Assembly (NCBI GenBank): GCA_963674665.2
Contig: CAXXPL010000009.1
Location: 1,364,001 to 1,428,000, forward strand
Direction of reading: 5' to 3'
Length of the DNA stretch: 64,000 nt
Source: G963674665 sp963674665
GTDB lineage: Bacteria; Desulfobacterota; Desulfovibrionia; Desulfovibrionales; Desulfovibrionaceae
Part shown: positions 43,456-53,094 of the stretch, piece after piece
How the letters are laid out: each line of letters begins with the position of its first letter
Numbering within the stretch: position 1 is the first letter of the stretch
The notes under the pieces: generated by a model
What the model saw: only the letters and a program-made list of their open reading frames with translations
What the model was told of the DNA's origin: nothing
Database searches by the model: none
Translations under genes and position numbers: made by a program

Positions 43456-44682
43456 ATGCGGTTCGAATTCTTCGTCGCCTTGCGTTACCTCTTCAGCAAG
43501 CAGCGGCATTCCTTCATTTCCGTCATTTCCCTTATCTCGGTGCTGGGCGTGGCCCTGGGCGTCGGCTCCCTCATCGTGGTGCTGGGGGTGATGAACGGTT
43601 TCTCCACTGACCTGCGCGACAAGATTCTGGGTGTGAACGCCCACGCCCTGGTGCTGAGCTACAACAACGGCATCAAGGACTACGCGCCCCTTATCCAGGA
43701 AGTGAAGAACGTATCCGGCGTGTTGGATGCCACGCCGTTCATCTATTCCGAGGTGATGCTCTCCACCCCCTCGGGGGTGAAGGGCGTTGTGTTGCGCGGC
43801 ATCGATCCCGCCACAGCGGGGAACGTGCTGAGCATCATGGACAACATGGTGGAGGGCAGCGCCGATGCCCTGAACGACGAGAACGGTCCCCCGGGAATAA
43901 TCCTGGGGCAGGAGCTCGCGAACAGGCTTGGCCTGAGCGTGGGCAACATGGTCAACCTCCTTTCCCCGTCCGGAAAGCAGACCGCTGCCGGGTTCGTGCC
44001 CAAGGTCAAGGTGTTCCGGCTCATCGGCCTGTTCAAGACCGGCATGTTCGAGTACGACATCTCCCTCGCCTTCATCTCCCTGGCCGCGGCCCGTGATCTG
44101 CTGGGCTTCCGCACCGTGCAGGCCACCGGGATCGAGCTGAAGGTGAGTGACGTGTACAACGCGGACACCATCGCCAGGGACGTGCAGCACCGCCTGGGGC
44201 CGCCGTACTACACCAACAACTGGATGAACATGAACGCGAACCTGTTCGCGGCGCTGAAGCTGGAAAAGGCGGCCATGTTCATCATCCTTATAATGATCGT
44301 TGTCATAGGTTCGTTTTCGATCATCACCACGCTGGTGATGCTGGTGATGGAAAAGACACGGGATATCGCTGTGTTGATGAGTCTGGGGGCGCAGCGCGAA
44401 CAGATACGGCGGATTTTCATGATGCTCGGGACCATCATCGGCCTCATGGGAACCGCCCTGGGATACCTGCTTGGTATTCCGGCCAGTTTGCTTTTGAAGA
44501 AGTATCAGTTTATTAAACTGCCAAAGGACGTATATTCCCTGGATCATTTGCCGGTGAGGCTGGAGACCATGGATCTGGTGTTGATAGGGGTGGCCGCGTT
44601 TCTATTGTGTTTTCTGGCCACATTGTACCCCTCTCGCCAGGCTTCCAAACTCTCTCCGGCTGATGCACTGCGCTTCGAATAG
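43456..44682 (+). CDS. lolC: Lipoprotein-releasing ABC transporter permease (LolC/LolE family)
   Basis: 408 residues with the LolC/E topology: one N-terminal transmembrane helix (SVISLISVLGVALGVGSLIVVLGVMNGF), a large periplasmic domain (about 50-265) and three C-terminal helices (IILIMIVVIGSFSIITTLVMLVM, IGLMGTALGYLLGIPASLLL, IGVAAFLLCFLATLYPSRQA). The cytoplasmic coupling region reads DIAVLMSLGAQREQIRRIFM. With LolD it extracts lipoproteins from the inner membrane for delivery to the outer membrane. Only one permease gene is present, as in bacteria with a LolF-like homodimer. lolD follows after 82 bases. Confidence 0.93.
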   Translation: MRFEFFVALRYLFSKQRHSFISVISLISVLGVALGVGSLIVVLGVMNGFSTDLRDKILGVNAHALVLSYNNGIKDYAPLIQEVKNVSGVLDATPFIYSEVMLSTPSGVKGVVLRGIDPATAGNVLSIMDNMVEGSADALNDENGPPGIILGQELANRLGLSVGNMVNLLSPSGKQTAAGFVPKVKVFRLIGLFKTGMFEYDISLAFISLAAARDLLGFRTVQATGIELKVSDVYNADTIARDVQHRLGPPYYTNNWMNMNANLFAALKLEKAAMFIILIMIVVIGSFSIITTLVMLVMEKTRDIAVLMSLGAQREQIRRIFMMLGTIIGLMGTALGYLLGIPASLLLKKYQFIKLPKDVYSLDHLPVRLETMDLVLIGVAAFLLCFLATLYPSRQASKLSPADALRFE

Positions 44683-44764
44683 GGACCGAGGGCTATGACG
44701 GATAAATGCTTACTTTTTTTTAATCAAATAAGGTTTTGCCCTCAGCCTGGAAAAATGGTACCTC

Positions 44765-45454
44765 GTGGAAACTTTGCAGATGTATGAATTGGAAGGGGTC
44801 GGCAAGGAGTTTCGCGGGCCGACCGAAAAGCTCGCGATACTCAAGCAGATCAACCTTGGAATTGAGACGGGGGAGTCCATAGCCATCCTGGGAGCGTCAG
44901 GCTCCGGCAAGACAACGCTCTTGCACTTGCTGGGTGTGCTGGATACGGCCTCGTGGGGGCGGATCAAGTTCAAAGGCAGGGACGTGACGCAACTTAGCGG
45001 GCAGGAAAGGGCCCGTATTCGTAACAGAGAAATAGGTTTCGTCTTCCAATTTCATCATCTCCTGCCCGAATTCAATACGCTTGAAAATGTCGCCATGCAG
45101 GCATTGATCGGAGGCGTATCACGTAGTAAAGCATTGTCCATGGCCGAAGAAGCGCTTGCGCTCGTCGGCCTGGAAGAGCGCCGGGACCACCAGGTCACGA
45201 CGCTTTCCGGGGGAGAGCGGCAGCGGGCCGCCATTGCCCGGGCAATGCTTCTCAAGCCACAAGTCCTTCTCGCGGATGAGCCCACGGGAAATCTCGACGA
45301 AGTGACTGGAGACAAGGTGGGGAAGTTGTTGCTACATCTCAATCAGGCACTTGGAACGACGCTCGTAGTCGTAACCCACAATCATACCCTGGCAGAAATG
45401 ATGCATCGCCGCCTGGAATTGCGTTCTGGAGAGCTCTATGCGCATGCGAATTAG
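44765..45454 (+). CDS. lolD: Lipoprotein-releasing system ATP-binding protein
   Basis: 229 residues. Walker A GASGSGKTTLLHLLG, Q-loop FVFQFHHLLPEFN, ABC signature LSGGERQRAAIARA, Walker B VLLADEPTGNLD and H-loop VVTHNHTLA are all intact and match the MacB/LolD subfamily. It powers the adjacent permease. The frame opens with GTG at 44765; the ATG at 44780 is a possible alternative. Its last 17 bases overlap bamA, so the two are translationally linked. Confidence 0.95.
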   Translation: METLQMYELEGVGKEFRGPTEKLAILKQINLGIETGESIAILGASGSGKTTLLHLLGVLDTASWGRIKFKGRDVTQLSGQERARIRNREIGFVFQFHHLLPEFNTLENVAMQALIGGVSRSKALSMAEEALALVGLEERRDHQVTTLSGGERQRAAIARAMLLKPQVLLADEPTGNLDEVTGDKVGKLLLHLNQALGTTLVVVTHNHTLAEMMHRRLELRSGELYAHAN

Positions 45455-48119
45455 CTTCACTCTGGTGCTGGGCGCCATGTTGGCGTTTGGTGTGCTCTGC
45501 GGCCGCGCTTGGTCGGAAACGACGCCGTCCAACGTTTCGCTCATGGTGTTGCCTTTCGAGGTCAATGCCGAACCCAGTCTGGGGTACCTGAACGCCAAGC
45601 TGCCGGATATGCTCAGCCAACGCCTGCGGAGCATGGGGTTCAACGTGGCCTCGCAGGAACAGGTTTACGGTCTCATCAACAAGCAAAAGGTCGAGTATCT
45701 TGATCTGGCCATGGCCAGGAAGATAGCGGCCTCCGGTGGTATTCAGTACGCCGTGTACGGCAGCCTGAGTCAGGCCGGACAGAGCATCTCGCTGGACGCC
45801 CGCGTTGTGGATTCCCTGGGGTCGAAGCCCACCAAGGCTTTGTACGTTACCCGTCAGGGAACCTCCAACATCCTGGCGGCCATCGATGAGCTTGCTCAAA
45901 AAATCAAGAATTCTGTAGTGGTGGCCGATATCATCGCCGACATCGAGGTACGGGGCATCAAGACCCTGGACAAGGACATCATCCTTATGCGCATGAAGCT
46001 GCAAAAGGGTGATCCCTTTGACGTCGATACGGTGAACGACGAGATCAAGCGCATCTTCGAGCTCGGCTACTTCGACGACGTGAAAATCAGCACCGAGGAC
46101 ATGGACGAGGGCAAGCGACTGGTCGTCGAGGTCGAGGAGAAGCCCATCATCCAGGCCATCAGCGTCGAAGGTGCCAGCGACATGGACGAGGACGACATCC
46201 TCGCGGTCATGAGCACCAAGACCGGAAGCGTGTTGAACCCGAAACTCCTTGCCGATGATATGGCCAAGATCCGCGAGCTGTACCGCAAGGACGGCTATTA
46301 TCTGGCCAAGGTCTCCCACGAGGTGCAGAACACGGGCAAGGGGACGGCCAGACTCGTCATCCTCATGGATGAGTCCGAGCGCCTCTACATTTCCGAGATC
46401 AACATCGAAGGGAACACCACCTTTGACGACAGCGACCTCACGTCGGGCATGATCCTTGAAGAGCGCAACTGGCTTTCCTGGCTCTTCGGCACCGGCGTGC
46501 TGGAAGAGAAGATGCTGGACCGCGACGCGGCCCACATCGAGGATTACTACGGCGACCACGGCTTCATCGACGCCAAAGTCGGCCAGCCCAAGGTCGAATT
46601 CCTCGAAGACGGCATCCACATCACCTTCACCGTTGTCGAGGGCGACCGCTACCGTGTGGGCAGCGTGGCCTTCACCGGCGACCTCCTCCTGGACGAGGAC
46701 AAGCTGTACGCGGTGACCCAGCTGGACGATGCGGCCGAGGATAACGAATACTTCAGCAGGACCATGCTGCGCGAGGACTCCGACAATCTCGCCACGGTCT
46801 ACAACGACATGGGCTACGCCTATGCCGAGGCGGGCGTGGACATGAACCGCAACGAGGAGTCCAAGACCCTCGACATCACCTTCAAGCTGAAAAAAGGTGA
46901 CAAGGTTCACATCCGTCGCGTGCTCATCGAGGGTAACACCAGAACCCGCGACAACGTCATCCGCCGCTACATGGCCCTGAGCGATGGCGACATGTTCAGC
47001 GCCACGCGCCTGCGTCTCTCCAGCAAGAACCTGGAAGACCTGGATTACTTCGAGTCCGCCGACATCGAGACCGTTCCCACTGACAACCCCGATGAAATGG
47101 ATCTGAAGGTCAAGGTAAAGGAAAAGAGCACAGGCTCCATCTCCGGTGGTGTGGGGTACTCCAGCTACTCCGGCGTGTACGTCGGCGGCAAGGTCGCCGA
47201 ACGAAACCTCTTTGGAAAGGGGTACAGCGTAGAGTTCACGGCCTCCTTCAGCGCCACGGACACCAACTTCGTGTTCACCTTCACCAACCCCGCGGTCTAC
47301 GACACCAACCTGTCCGCCGGAACAAGCCTCTACTACACCACTTACGAGTATCCCAGCTTTGACAAGGAAACCCTGGGCGCGGCCCTCAAGTTCTCCTACC
47401 CGGTCAGCGTGTTCACCCGCTTCTACTGGGGCTACAAGCTGGAAAAGTACCGCGTGACCGACCTGTCCACCTACTCCTCCCAGGAACTGCTGGACATGGC
47501 CGGCGACAACTATGCCAGCGTGCTCAACGCCAACTTGGTGCGCAACACCACGGACCGCACCTACAACCCGACCTCGGGTTCCAAGAACTCGCTGAACATC
47601 GAATACGGCGGCGGCATCCTCCAGGGTGACGACGACTTCGTCAAGGTCACCTTCGATACCCATTGGTTCTGGGAGATGCCCTGGTTCTCCGAGCATATCG
47701 TCCACCTGCACGGTCAGGTCGGCGGCCTCTACGCCAACACCGACGACGATCCCCCGGTCTACGAGCACTTTTTCCTGGGTGGCATCAACACCATCCGTGG
47801 TTATGACAACCAGGAAATCGCGACCAGGGATGCTTCCACAGACGAGCTTATCGGTGGTGACAAGGAATTCTACATCAACGCTGAATACCTCTTCCCCTTG
47901 TCCAAGGAAGTCGGCCTCGTAGGTCTGTTGTTCTTCGACGCCGGTGACGCCTGGAGAGGCGATGTCGGAGATATCGACGTCAAGAAGTCCGTAGGTGCCG
48001 GTATCCGTTGGTACTCTCCCATGGGGCCGTTGCGCATCGAATATGGTTACGGACTTGACAAGCTCAAGGGACAGGACACGCGTCACAACATCGAATTTAC
48101 TGTTGGCCAGTCATTCTAG
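45438..48119 (+). CDS. bamA: Outer membrane protein assembly factor BamA with extra N-terminal domain
   Basis: 893 residues, about 90 more than usual. A signal peptide (MRMRISFTLVLGAMLAFGVLCGRAWS) is followed by an additional domain at about 30-165 (SLMVLPFEVNAEPSLGYLNAKLPDMLSQRL, then ARKIAASGGIQYAVYGSLSQAGQSISLDARVVD) that resembles the amino-terminal domain of TolB/FlgO-like proteins. Five POTRA domains follow (about 170-545), then a 16-stranded barrel with the conserved FFLGGINTIRGY (VRGF/Y loop) and a C-terminal aromatic (GQSF). It folds and inserts outer membrane proteins. Start: GGAGAGCTCT-ATG, overlapping lolD. Confidence 0.95.
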   Translation: MRMRISFTLVLGAMLAFGVLCGRAWSETTPSNVSLMVLPFEVNAEPSLGYLNAKLPDMLSQRLRSMGFNVASQEQVYGLINKQKVEYLDLAMARKIAASGGIQYAVYGSLSQAGQSISLDARVVDSLGSKPTKALYVTRQGTSNILAAIDELAQKIKNSVVVADIIADIEVRGIKTLDKDIILMRMKLQKGDPFDVDTVNDEIKRIFELGYFDDVKISTEDMDEGKRLVVEVEEKPIIQAISVEGASDMDEDDILAVMSTKTGSVLNPKLLADDMAKIRELYRKDGYYLAKVSHEVQNTGKGTARLVILMDESERLYISEINIEGNTTFDDSDLTSGMILEERNWLSWLFGTGVLEEKMLDRDAAHIEDYYGDHGFIDAKVGQPKVEFLEDGIHITFTVVEGDRYRVGSVAFTGDLLLDEDKLYAVTQLDDAAEDNEYFSRTMLREDSDNLATVYNDMGYAYAEAGVDMNRNEESKTLDITFKLKKGDKVHIRRVLIEGNTRTRDNVIRRYMALSDGDMFSATRLRLSSKNLEDLDYFESADIETVPTDNPDEMDLKVKVKEKSTGSISGGVGYSSYSGVYVGGKVAERNLFGKGYSVEFTASFSATDTNFVFTFTNPAVYDTNLSAGTSLYYTTYEYPSFDKETLGAALKFSYPVSVFTRFYWGYKLEKYRVTDLSTYSSQELLDMAGDNYASVLNANLVRNTTDRTYNPTSGSKNSLNIEYGGGILQGDDDFVKVTFDTHWFWEMPWFSEHIVHLHGQVGGLYANTDDDPPVYEHFFLGGINTIRGYDNQEIATRDASTDELIGGDKEFYINAEYLFPLSKEVGLVGLLFFDAGDAWRGDVGDIDVKKSVGAGIRWYSPMGPLRIEYGYGLDKLKGQDTRHNIEFTVGQSF

Positions 48120-48135
48120 TCGGAACACGATCAGC

Positions 48136-48171
48136 AAGCCGCCGCGTCGTTCTCTGACGCGGCGGCTTTAT
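48136..48171 (+). terminator. Hairpin after bamA
   Basis: AAGCCGCCGCGTC (48136-48148) pairs perfectly with GACGCGGCGGCTT (48156-48168) and is followed by a weak T-run. It may be a partial terminator between bamA and ompH. Confidence 0.75.
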
Positions 48172-48243
48172 GACATTTTATAAACAGAATCCGATTCCTT
48201 AGAATCAACCATTTTTGGAAAGCACCTATAAAGGAGATATGCT

Positions 48244-48756
48244 ATGCGTAAGGCTCTTTTCATTCTTTGTTTTATGCTGTTGGTTCCCAGTATCGCTTCC
48301 GCCGAAATGAAAATCGGCGTCATCAACCTCGAGGGGATCATTACCCAGTCTCAGTATGGCCAGAAGGCCAAGGCCAAGATGGACGCCAAGGTGAAAAGCG
48401 TCGAGGCCACCGTCAAGGCCGCCCAGGCCGAGTTGGAGAAATTTCAGCAGGATTTGAGCAGGCAGAGCATGGCCCTGAGCCAGGAAGCCCAGAAGACCAA
48501 GGTGAACGAATACCGCGAAAAGGTAATCGCCTTCGAGAAGCAGAGGCGCCAGGCTCAGCAGGATCTGCAAAAGGCCGAAAACGAGATTTTTCAGCCCGTG
48601 CTCAAGCTGCTCATCGAAGTCTCCCAGAAGTACTCCCAGGACAATGGCATCGATCTGCTGATCAACGCCAAGAACAGCGTGATCTTCGCCGACACGAAGC
48701 TGGACCTCACCAAGCCCATTCTGGATGCTTTCAACAAGGCTGCAAAGGGTAAATAA
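48244..48756 (+). CDS. ompH: OmpH/Skp periplasmic chaperone
   Basis: 170 residues. The signal peptide (MRKALFILCFMLLVPSIASA) is followed by the strand MKIGVINLEGIITQSQYGQKA and a long helical hairpin (about 45-130) rich in Lys, Glu and Gln, as in Skp's tentacles, then a strand-forming end (GIDLLINAKNSVIFADTKLDLTKPIL). It escorts unfolded outer membrane proteins to BamA, whose gene is just upstream. AAAGGAGAT lies 7 bases before the ATG. Confidence 0.93.
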   Translation: MRKALFILCFMLLVPSIASAEMKIGVINLEGIITQSQYGQKAKAKMDAKVKSVEATVKAAQAELEKFQQDLSRQSMALSQEAQKTKVNEYREKVIAFEKQRRQAQQDLQKAENEIFQPVLKLLIEVSQKYSQDNGIDLLINAKNSVIFADTKLDLTKPILDAFNKAAKGK

Positions 48757-48762
48757 CCATCG

Positions 48763-49806
48763 ATGGAAATGAGGTTGACAGCCCTGGCCGAGGCCCTGGG
48801 GCTGGAGCTGCGCGGTACGGACAGCGTCATTAAAGGTGTTGGCACTCTTGAGAAGGCGGACGCCGAGCATATCTCCTTTCTTGCCAACCCAAAGTATGTA
48901 AAGCTGCTTGAGACTACCAAAGCCGGGGCCGTGATTTGCGAGGAGCAATTCGCGGCCCTTGTTCCCAAGGCTTTGGTCAGTACCAATCCTTATCTTGATT
49001 TCGCCAAGGTCGTCAGCATGTTCGCCCACCCTCAGGGATCTTTTTCGGGCATCAGCGAGCTTGCGTACAGATCGCCCAGCGCCACCCTTGCTCCCGGTTG
49101 TACGGTGTACCCCTTCGTGTATATTGGCTCCGATGCGTTTATTGACGAGGGCTCGGTGCTTTTCCCGGGCACTTATGTCGGAGAGAACTCCCGCATCGGC
49201 AAGAATTGCATACTCTACCCGAACTCCGTGCTGATGGCCGGAACCGAGCTTGGTGACGGCGTCGTCGTGAACGCCGGCGCGGTGCTGGGCAGTGACGGTT
49301 TCGGTTTTGCGCCCGGTCCCCAGGGGTTGTTGAAGATTCCACAGATCGGCACTGTCGAGGTCGGCGATGATGTGGAGGTCGGCGCCAACACCTGTGTGGA
49401 CAGGGCCGTACTGGATAAGACAAAAATCGGGTCCGGCACCAAGATCGACAACCTGGTGCAACTTGCCCACAATGTCGTGCTTGGCAAGCATTGCCTCATA
49501 GTGTCCCAGGTGGGTATTTCAGGCAGCACCACCGTGGGTGATGGCGTCACCATCGCAGGTCAGGCCGGTATTTCCGGCCACCTGCACATTGGTGACGGCG
49601 CCACCCTGGGTCCCAGGACCGGCCTGGAGCGCAACATAGCCCCCGGAGAGATAGTGGGGGGGGCGCCAGCAATGGATAAAGCAACATTCCTGCGTACCTT
49701 GGCGACCATGCCCAAACTGCCGGACATGCGTCGCAGATTGAAGACCCTGGAAAAGGAACTCGAGATGATCAAAAAACAACTTCAGCAGGGGGGCGAAGAT
49801 GCCTGA
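48763..49806 (+). CDS. lpxD: UDP-3-O-acylglucosamine N-acyltransferase
   Basis: 347 residues: an N-terminal uridine-binding domain (LTALAEALGLELRG..., with the ISFLANPKY motif) and a left-handed beta helix built of hexapeptide repeats (about 105-290). The catalytic histidine lies in KIDNLVQLAHNVVLGKHCLI, and the C-terminal helix holds MPKLPDMRRRLKTLEKELEMIKKQLQ. It adds the second acyl chain in lipid A synthesis. It overlaps fabZ by 8 bases. Confidence 0.95.
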   Translation: MEMRLTALAEALGLELRGTDSVIKGVGTLEKADAEHISFLANPKYVKLLETTKAGAVICEEQFAALVPKALVSTNPYLDFAKVVSMFAHPQGSFSGISELAYRSPSATLAPGCTVYPFVYIGSDAFIDEGSVLFPGTYVGENSRIGKNCILYPNSVLMAGTELGDGVVVNAGAVLGSDGFGFAPGPQGLLKIPQIGTVEVGDDVEVGANTCVDRAVLDKTKIGSGTKIDNLVQLAHNVVLGKHCLIVSQVGISGSTTVGDGVTIAGQAGISGHLHIGDGATLGPRTGLERNIAPGEIVGGAPAMDKATFLRTLATMPKLPDMRRRLKTLEKELEMIKKQLQQGGEDA

Positions 49807-50266
49807 GAACAATGCAACCCCCACCATAGTGGATATCCGGGAAATTATGTCGATGCTGCCGCATCGCTATCCTTTCCTTCTGGTGGACAGGGTCCTGGAA
49901 ATCGAGCCCGGTAATTCCATTCATGCCATCAAGAACGTGACCTTCAACGAACCGTGCTTTCAGGGGCACTTCCCCGGATATCCCATCATGCCCGGGGTCC
50001 TGCTGTGCGAGGCTCTTGCCCAGGCAGGCGCTCTCCTGCTTTTCAAGAGCATTCCCGAACTTGTGGGGAAGCTCTTCCTGTTCGCCGGCATGGACAAGGT
50101 CCGTTTTAAGAGGCCCGTGGTCCCGGGAGATCAGATCCATCTGTACTGCTACGATATCAAGAACAAGTTCAATATTTGGAAGATGAACGGCCAGGTCAAG
50201 GTGGGGGGCGAGCTGGCTGCCGAATTGTCCTTATCCGCGGCTCTCGTCGACAGGAGTGATACCTAG
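49799..50266 (+). CDS. fabZ: 3-hydroxyacyl-[acyl-carrier-protein] dehydratase FabZ
   Basis: 155 residues with the hot-dog fold. LPHRYPFLLVDRVLEIEPG is followed by the active-site histidine in FQGHFPGYPIMPGVLLCEALAQ, with the catalytic Glu in the same stretch. It dehydrates hydroxyacyl-ACP and competes with LpxA/LpxD for hydroxyacyl-ACP, which explains its place between these genes. The stop codon shares one base with the lpxA start. Confidence 0.96.
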   Translation: MPENNATPTIVDIREIMSMLPHRYPFLLVDRVLEIEPGNSIHAIKNVTFNEPCFQGHFPGYPIMPGVLLCEALAQAGALLLFKSIPELVGKLFLFAGMDKVRFKRPVVPGDQIHLYCYDIKNKFNIWKMNGQVKVGGELAAELSLSAALVDRSDT

Positions 50267-51096
50267 TGGCAAGCGTCCACCCCACCGCCATTGTCCATCC
50301 GGACGCCGAACTCGCACCTGATGTCGAGATCGGTCCGTACTGCATAGTCGAACAGGATGTAGCCATAGGCTCCGGTACCAGACTGGACGCCTATTCCCAG
50401 GTCCTGCGCTACACACGCATCGGCAACGGTTGCCGCCTGTACTCCCAGTCGGTTGTCGGAGGTGAGCCGCAGGACATGAAGTTCAAGGGTGAACCTTCGA
50501 TACTCGAGATCGGTGACAAGACCATTGTCCGGGAATTTGTCACCATTCACAGGGGCACCGAAGGTGGGGGGGGCATCACCAAGGTGGGCGGCTCATGCCT
50601 GCTCATGGCTTATGTGCATATCGCCCATGACTGCATCCTGGGCGACAACGTCATTCTCTCCAATGCGGCCATGCTGGCCGGACATGTCGTGGTTGGATCC
50701 AATGCGGTCATCGGCGGTATGACCGGTGTCCATCAATTCGTGCATGTTGGAGACTATGCCTTTGTGGGCGCCATGAGCGGCCTGCCCCAGGATGTACCGC
50801 CGTATCTTCTGGCTTCGGGCAGCCGGGCCAAGCTGCACGGCCCCAATCTTATCGGGCTTCGTCGCTACGGGTTTTCGCAGGAGTTCCTCAACGCTCTGCG
50901 CAGCTCCTACAAGAGGATCTTCCGTGCCGAAACCCCCAGGAAACAGGCCATAGAGGAAGCGTTCAACGACTTCGGACACATTCCCGAGATGGGTGTGTTT
51001 TTCGATTTCATCAGGAACTCGGACCGTGGCCTGCTTTCGGCCAGCGTCCGTAACGGTGAGAGCGATTCCCTGGCGCAAGACGCTGAACAGGACTAG
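50266..51096 (+). CDS. lpxA: UDP-N-acetylglucosamine acyltransferase
   Basis: 276 residues starting with GTG at 50266. Hexapeptide repeats form the N-terminal beta helix (HPTAIVHPDAELAPDVEIGPYCIVEQ...). The catalytic His is in LMAYVHIAHDCILGDNV, followed by NAAMLAGHVVVGSNAVIGGMTGVHQFVHVGDYAFVG, and then the C-terminal helical domain (IGLRRYGFSQEFLNALRSSYKRIFR). It catalyses the first step of lipid A synthesis. A terminator and then a group II intron follow, separating it from lpxI. Confidence 0.96.
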   Translation: MASVHPTAIVHPDAELAPDVEIGPYCIVEQDVAIGSGTRLDAYSQVLRYTRIGNGCRLYSQSVVGGEPQDMKFKGEPSILEIGDKTIVREFVTIHRGTEGGGGITKVGGSCLLMAYVHIAHDCILGDNVILSNAAMLAGHVVVGSNAVIGGMTGVHQFVHVGDYAFVGAMSGLPQDVPPYLLASGSRAKLHGPNLIGLRRYGFSQEFLNALRSSYKRIFRAETPRKQAIEEAFNDFGHIPEMGVFFDFIRNSDRGLLSASVRNGESDSLAQDAEQD

Positions 51097-51116
51097 CCTT
51101 CACTTGCCGCGATTTG

Positions 51117-51155
51117 ACGCGAGGGGGGGATATCGGTCTTCCCTTCGCGTTTTTT
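51117..51155 (+). terminator. lpxA operon terminator and intron target hairpin
   Basis: ACGCGA-G-GGG pairs with CCC-T-TCGCGT and is followed by T5. The intron begins at the very next base, as expected for group IIC introns, which insert after terminator hairpins. Confidence 0.85.
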
Positions 51156-53027
51156 GTGTGCCAGGCATGGCGCGGATCTAGGAGGTGGAAGTCCTCTCCA
51201 GGCCCTGATGGTGGGAACTGGTAGCCGAAGGCAACTGCGTCGTCGCGAGGCGGGGTGGGGAGGAAGCTGGAGGCAAAAGTCGGACTCGACGAACAGAAAT
51301 CGGATATAAGGCCGGTACAACTGGGTAATTCGGCATTGGACGAAGACGCCCCATAACCATTCGGAAGTTGTACAGGTAAATCCGGCGAGGCCCGACGGAA
51401 AGAGTCGCGTCTTACCCTGGGAGATCTCATTGCCTGTCGGGACGATCCCGACTACCTGGACGGCGATGTCCGGGGATGGGCCATGAGAAGTCAGCAGAGG
51501 CCATAGTAGTCCGTTTCCTTGGCGGGCAAAGGGCCGAATCTTTTGACCAAGGAGTAGTCGCTGACGACTCGACGAGCGTGGGACGCCAGGAAAGGTGGGA
51601 GGTCACGCCTCGACACACCCGGTAAAGGCGGAACCGGAACTGGGCACATCGAGGTACGCGAGCGCTCGCGGCGTTGGAAGGAGGACAAGCCTTGACGCAG
51701 TATCTCATGGAGTTGATTTGCCAACAGGCAAATCTCAATCAGGCCTTTAAACGGGTGAGAGCCAACAAGGGCGCGCCAGGAACCGACGGTATGACCGTTG
51801 ATGATCTGTACGAATGGCTTTCAACCAACAAAGACGAGTTGATTGCGAGTCTGCTTGAAGGTACCTACCGACCGCTTCCAGTTAAGGGAGTGCGAATCCC
51901 GAAACCGGGAGGTGGAGTGCGACAGCTGGGCATTCCAACGGTGCGGGATCGTTTGGTGCAACAGGCCTTCTTGCAGGTGCTCACACCCATTCTCGATCCG
52001 TTGTTCTCGGAATCGAGTTTTGGGTTCCGTCCAAGTCGGGGCGCTCATGACGCTCTTGTTCAGGCACAACGATTCGTTGAGGACGGCCGTACCATAGTGG
52101 TGGACATGGATTTGGAGAAGTTCTTCGACCGTGTAAACCACGATATTTTGATGGCACGGCTGGCCCGTCACGTCAAAGACAAACGTGTCCTGCGGATCAC
52201 CCGAGCCTTTTTAAACTCGGGCATGATGCAAGACGGAGTGTGCGTAGCGCGTGAGGAAGGGACTCCGCAAGGTGGTCCTCTGTCCCCGTTGCTTGCTAAT
52301 CTGCTTCTTGATGACCTGGACAAGGAACTCGAACGTCGCGGTCACTGTTTCTGTCGGTATGCTGATGACTGCAACATTTATGTGCAGAGCATCAAGGCCG
52401 GTGAAAGAGTGATGGAATCGGTTACGCGTTTTCTGGAGAAACGACTTAAGCTAAAGGTCAATCAAGAGAAAAGTGCCGTGGATCATGTGAGTAACCGTAA
52501 GTTTCTGGGGTACCGTCTTCTGGGAAGTGGATGACTGGTCCTAGCACCCCAGAGTCTGGTCAGGTTCAAGAATCAAATACGTTGGATATTGAAACGTAAC
52601 AGGCCGATGTCTTTCGAAGAAAGAATACGTCGTCTCAACTCGTACTGTATCGGATGGCTGGGGTATTTCCAGCTTGCGAAGTGCAAAAGCTTCCTCCAGG
52701 AGATGGAAGGGTGGATACGACGGAAACTACGTTGCGCACGCCTGAAGCAATGCAAGCGGGTTAAGACTTTGGCTGAATTCTTCATAAGTCTCGGTGTGAA
52801 AGAGTTCGGCGCATGGATGCAGGCTCTGTCGGGAAAAGGGTGGTGGAGAATGTCCAGAACCCAGACAGCGCATCAGGCAATGAACAATGAATGGTTCAGA
52901 AATCAAGGACTCGTCAGCCTGATAGGAAGATACCAAGTGTTACAAGTCAAAAGAAACCGCCGTGGTACCGAGCAGGTATGCCCGGTGGTGTGAGAGGGGG
53001 AAACCGCGAGGAATCCCCCTACTCGAT
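51156..53027 (+). mobile_element. Group II intron (IIC type) with broken reverse transcriptase gene
   Basis: About 1.87 kb. The 5' end GTGTGCCAGGCATGGCGCG is a group II intron start. Domain I landmarks follow (GGAGGTGGAAGTCCTC, GCCGAAGGCAA, GAGGAAGCTGGAGGCAAA, GACGAACAGAAATCG), then GAAGTCAGCAGAGGCCATAG before the encoded protein. Domain V is near 52955-52990 (ACCGCCG...CGGTGGT) and domain VI at about 52993-53020 (AGGGGGA/TCCCCCT). The 3' end is set at CTACTCGAT by comparison with the second intron (CTACCCGAT). It sits directly after a terminator hairpin between lpxA and lpxI. Ends are good to a few bases at the 3' side. Confidence 0.9.
51692..52993 (+). pseudogene. ltrA: Group II intron reverse transcriptase/maturase with in-frame stop
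   Basis: The start is the TTG at 51692, with AAGGAGG upstream. Reverse transcriptase blocks are intact up to FCRYADDCNIYVQS and FLGYRLLGSG. A TGA at 52532-52534 then interrupts the frame where family members read GDGRLG, so it probably replaced CGA. After it the same frame continues without shift (LVLAPQSLVRFKNQIRWILKR) through a normal maturase (X/thumb) domain, PMSFEERIRRLNSYCIGWLGYFQLAK, to a stop at 52993. The total of about 433 codons without an HNH endonuclease domain fits the IIC class. One base change would restore it; as written, the maturase half cannot be made except by read-through or reinitiation near 52589. Confidence 0.9.
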
Positions 53028-53094
53028 TGTTTTCCAGTTGTGGAGTGATATGACAACATCCTGAAATGGCGATTCACAACGAAAGGATCTCTTG

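Noticed and set aside
45339..48086. 915-codon open frame on the minus strand
   Set aside because: It is antisense to bamA, with no family pattern.
52532..52534. TGA as a selenocysteine codon in the reverse transcriptase
   Set aside because: The family position is an ordinary residue in the GDGRLG-type stretch and no selenoprotein precedent exists; a nonsense mutation is simpler.
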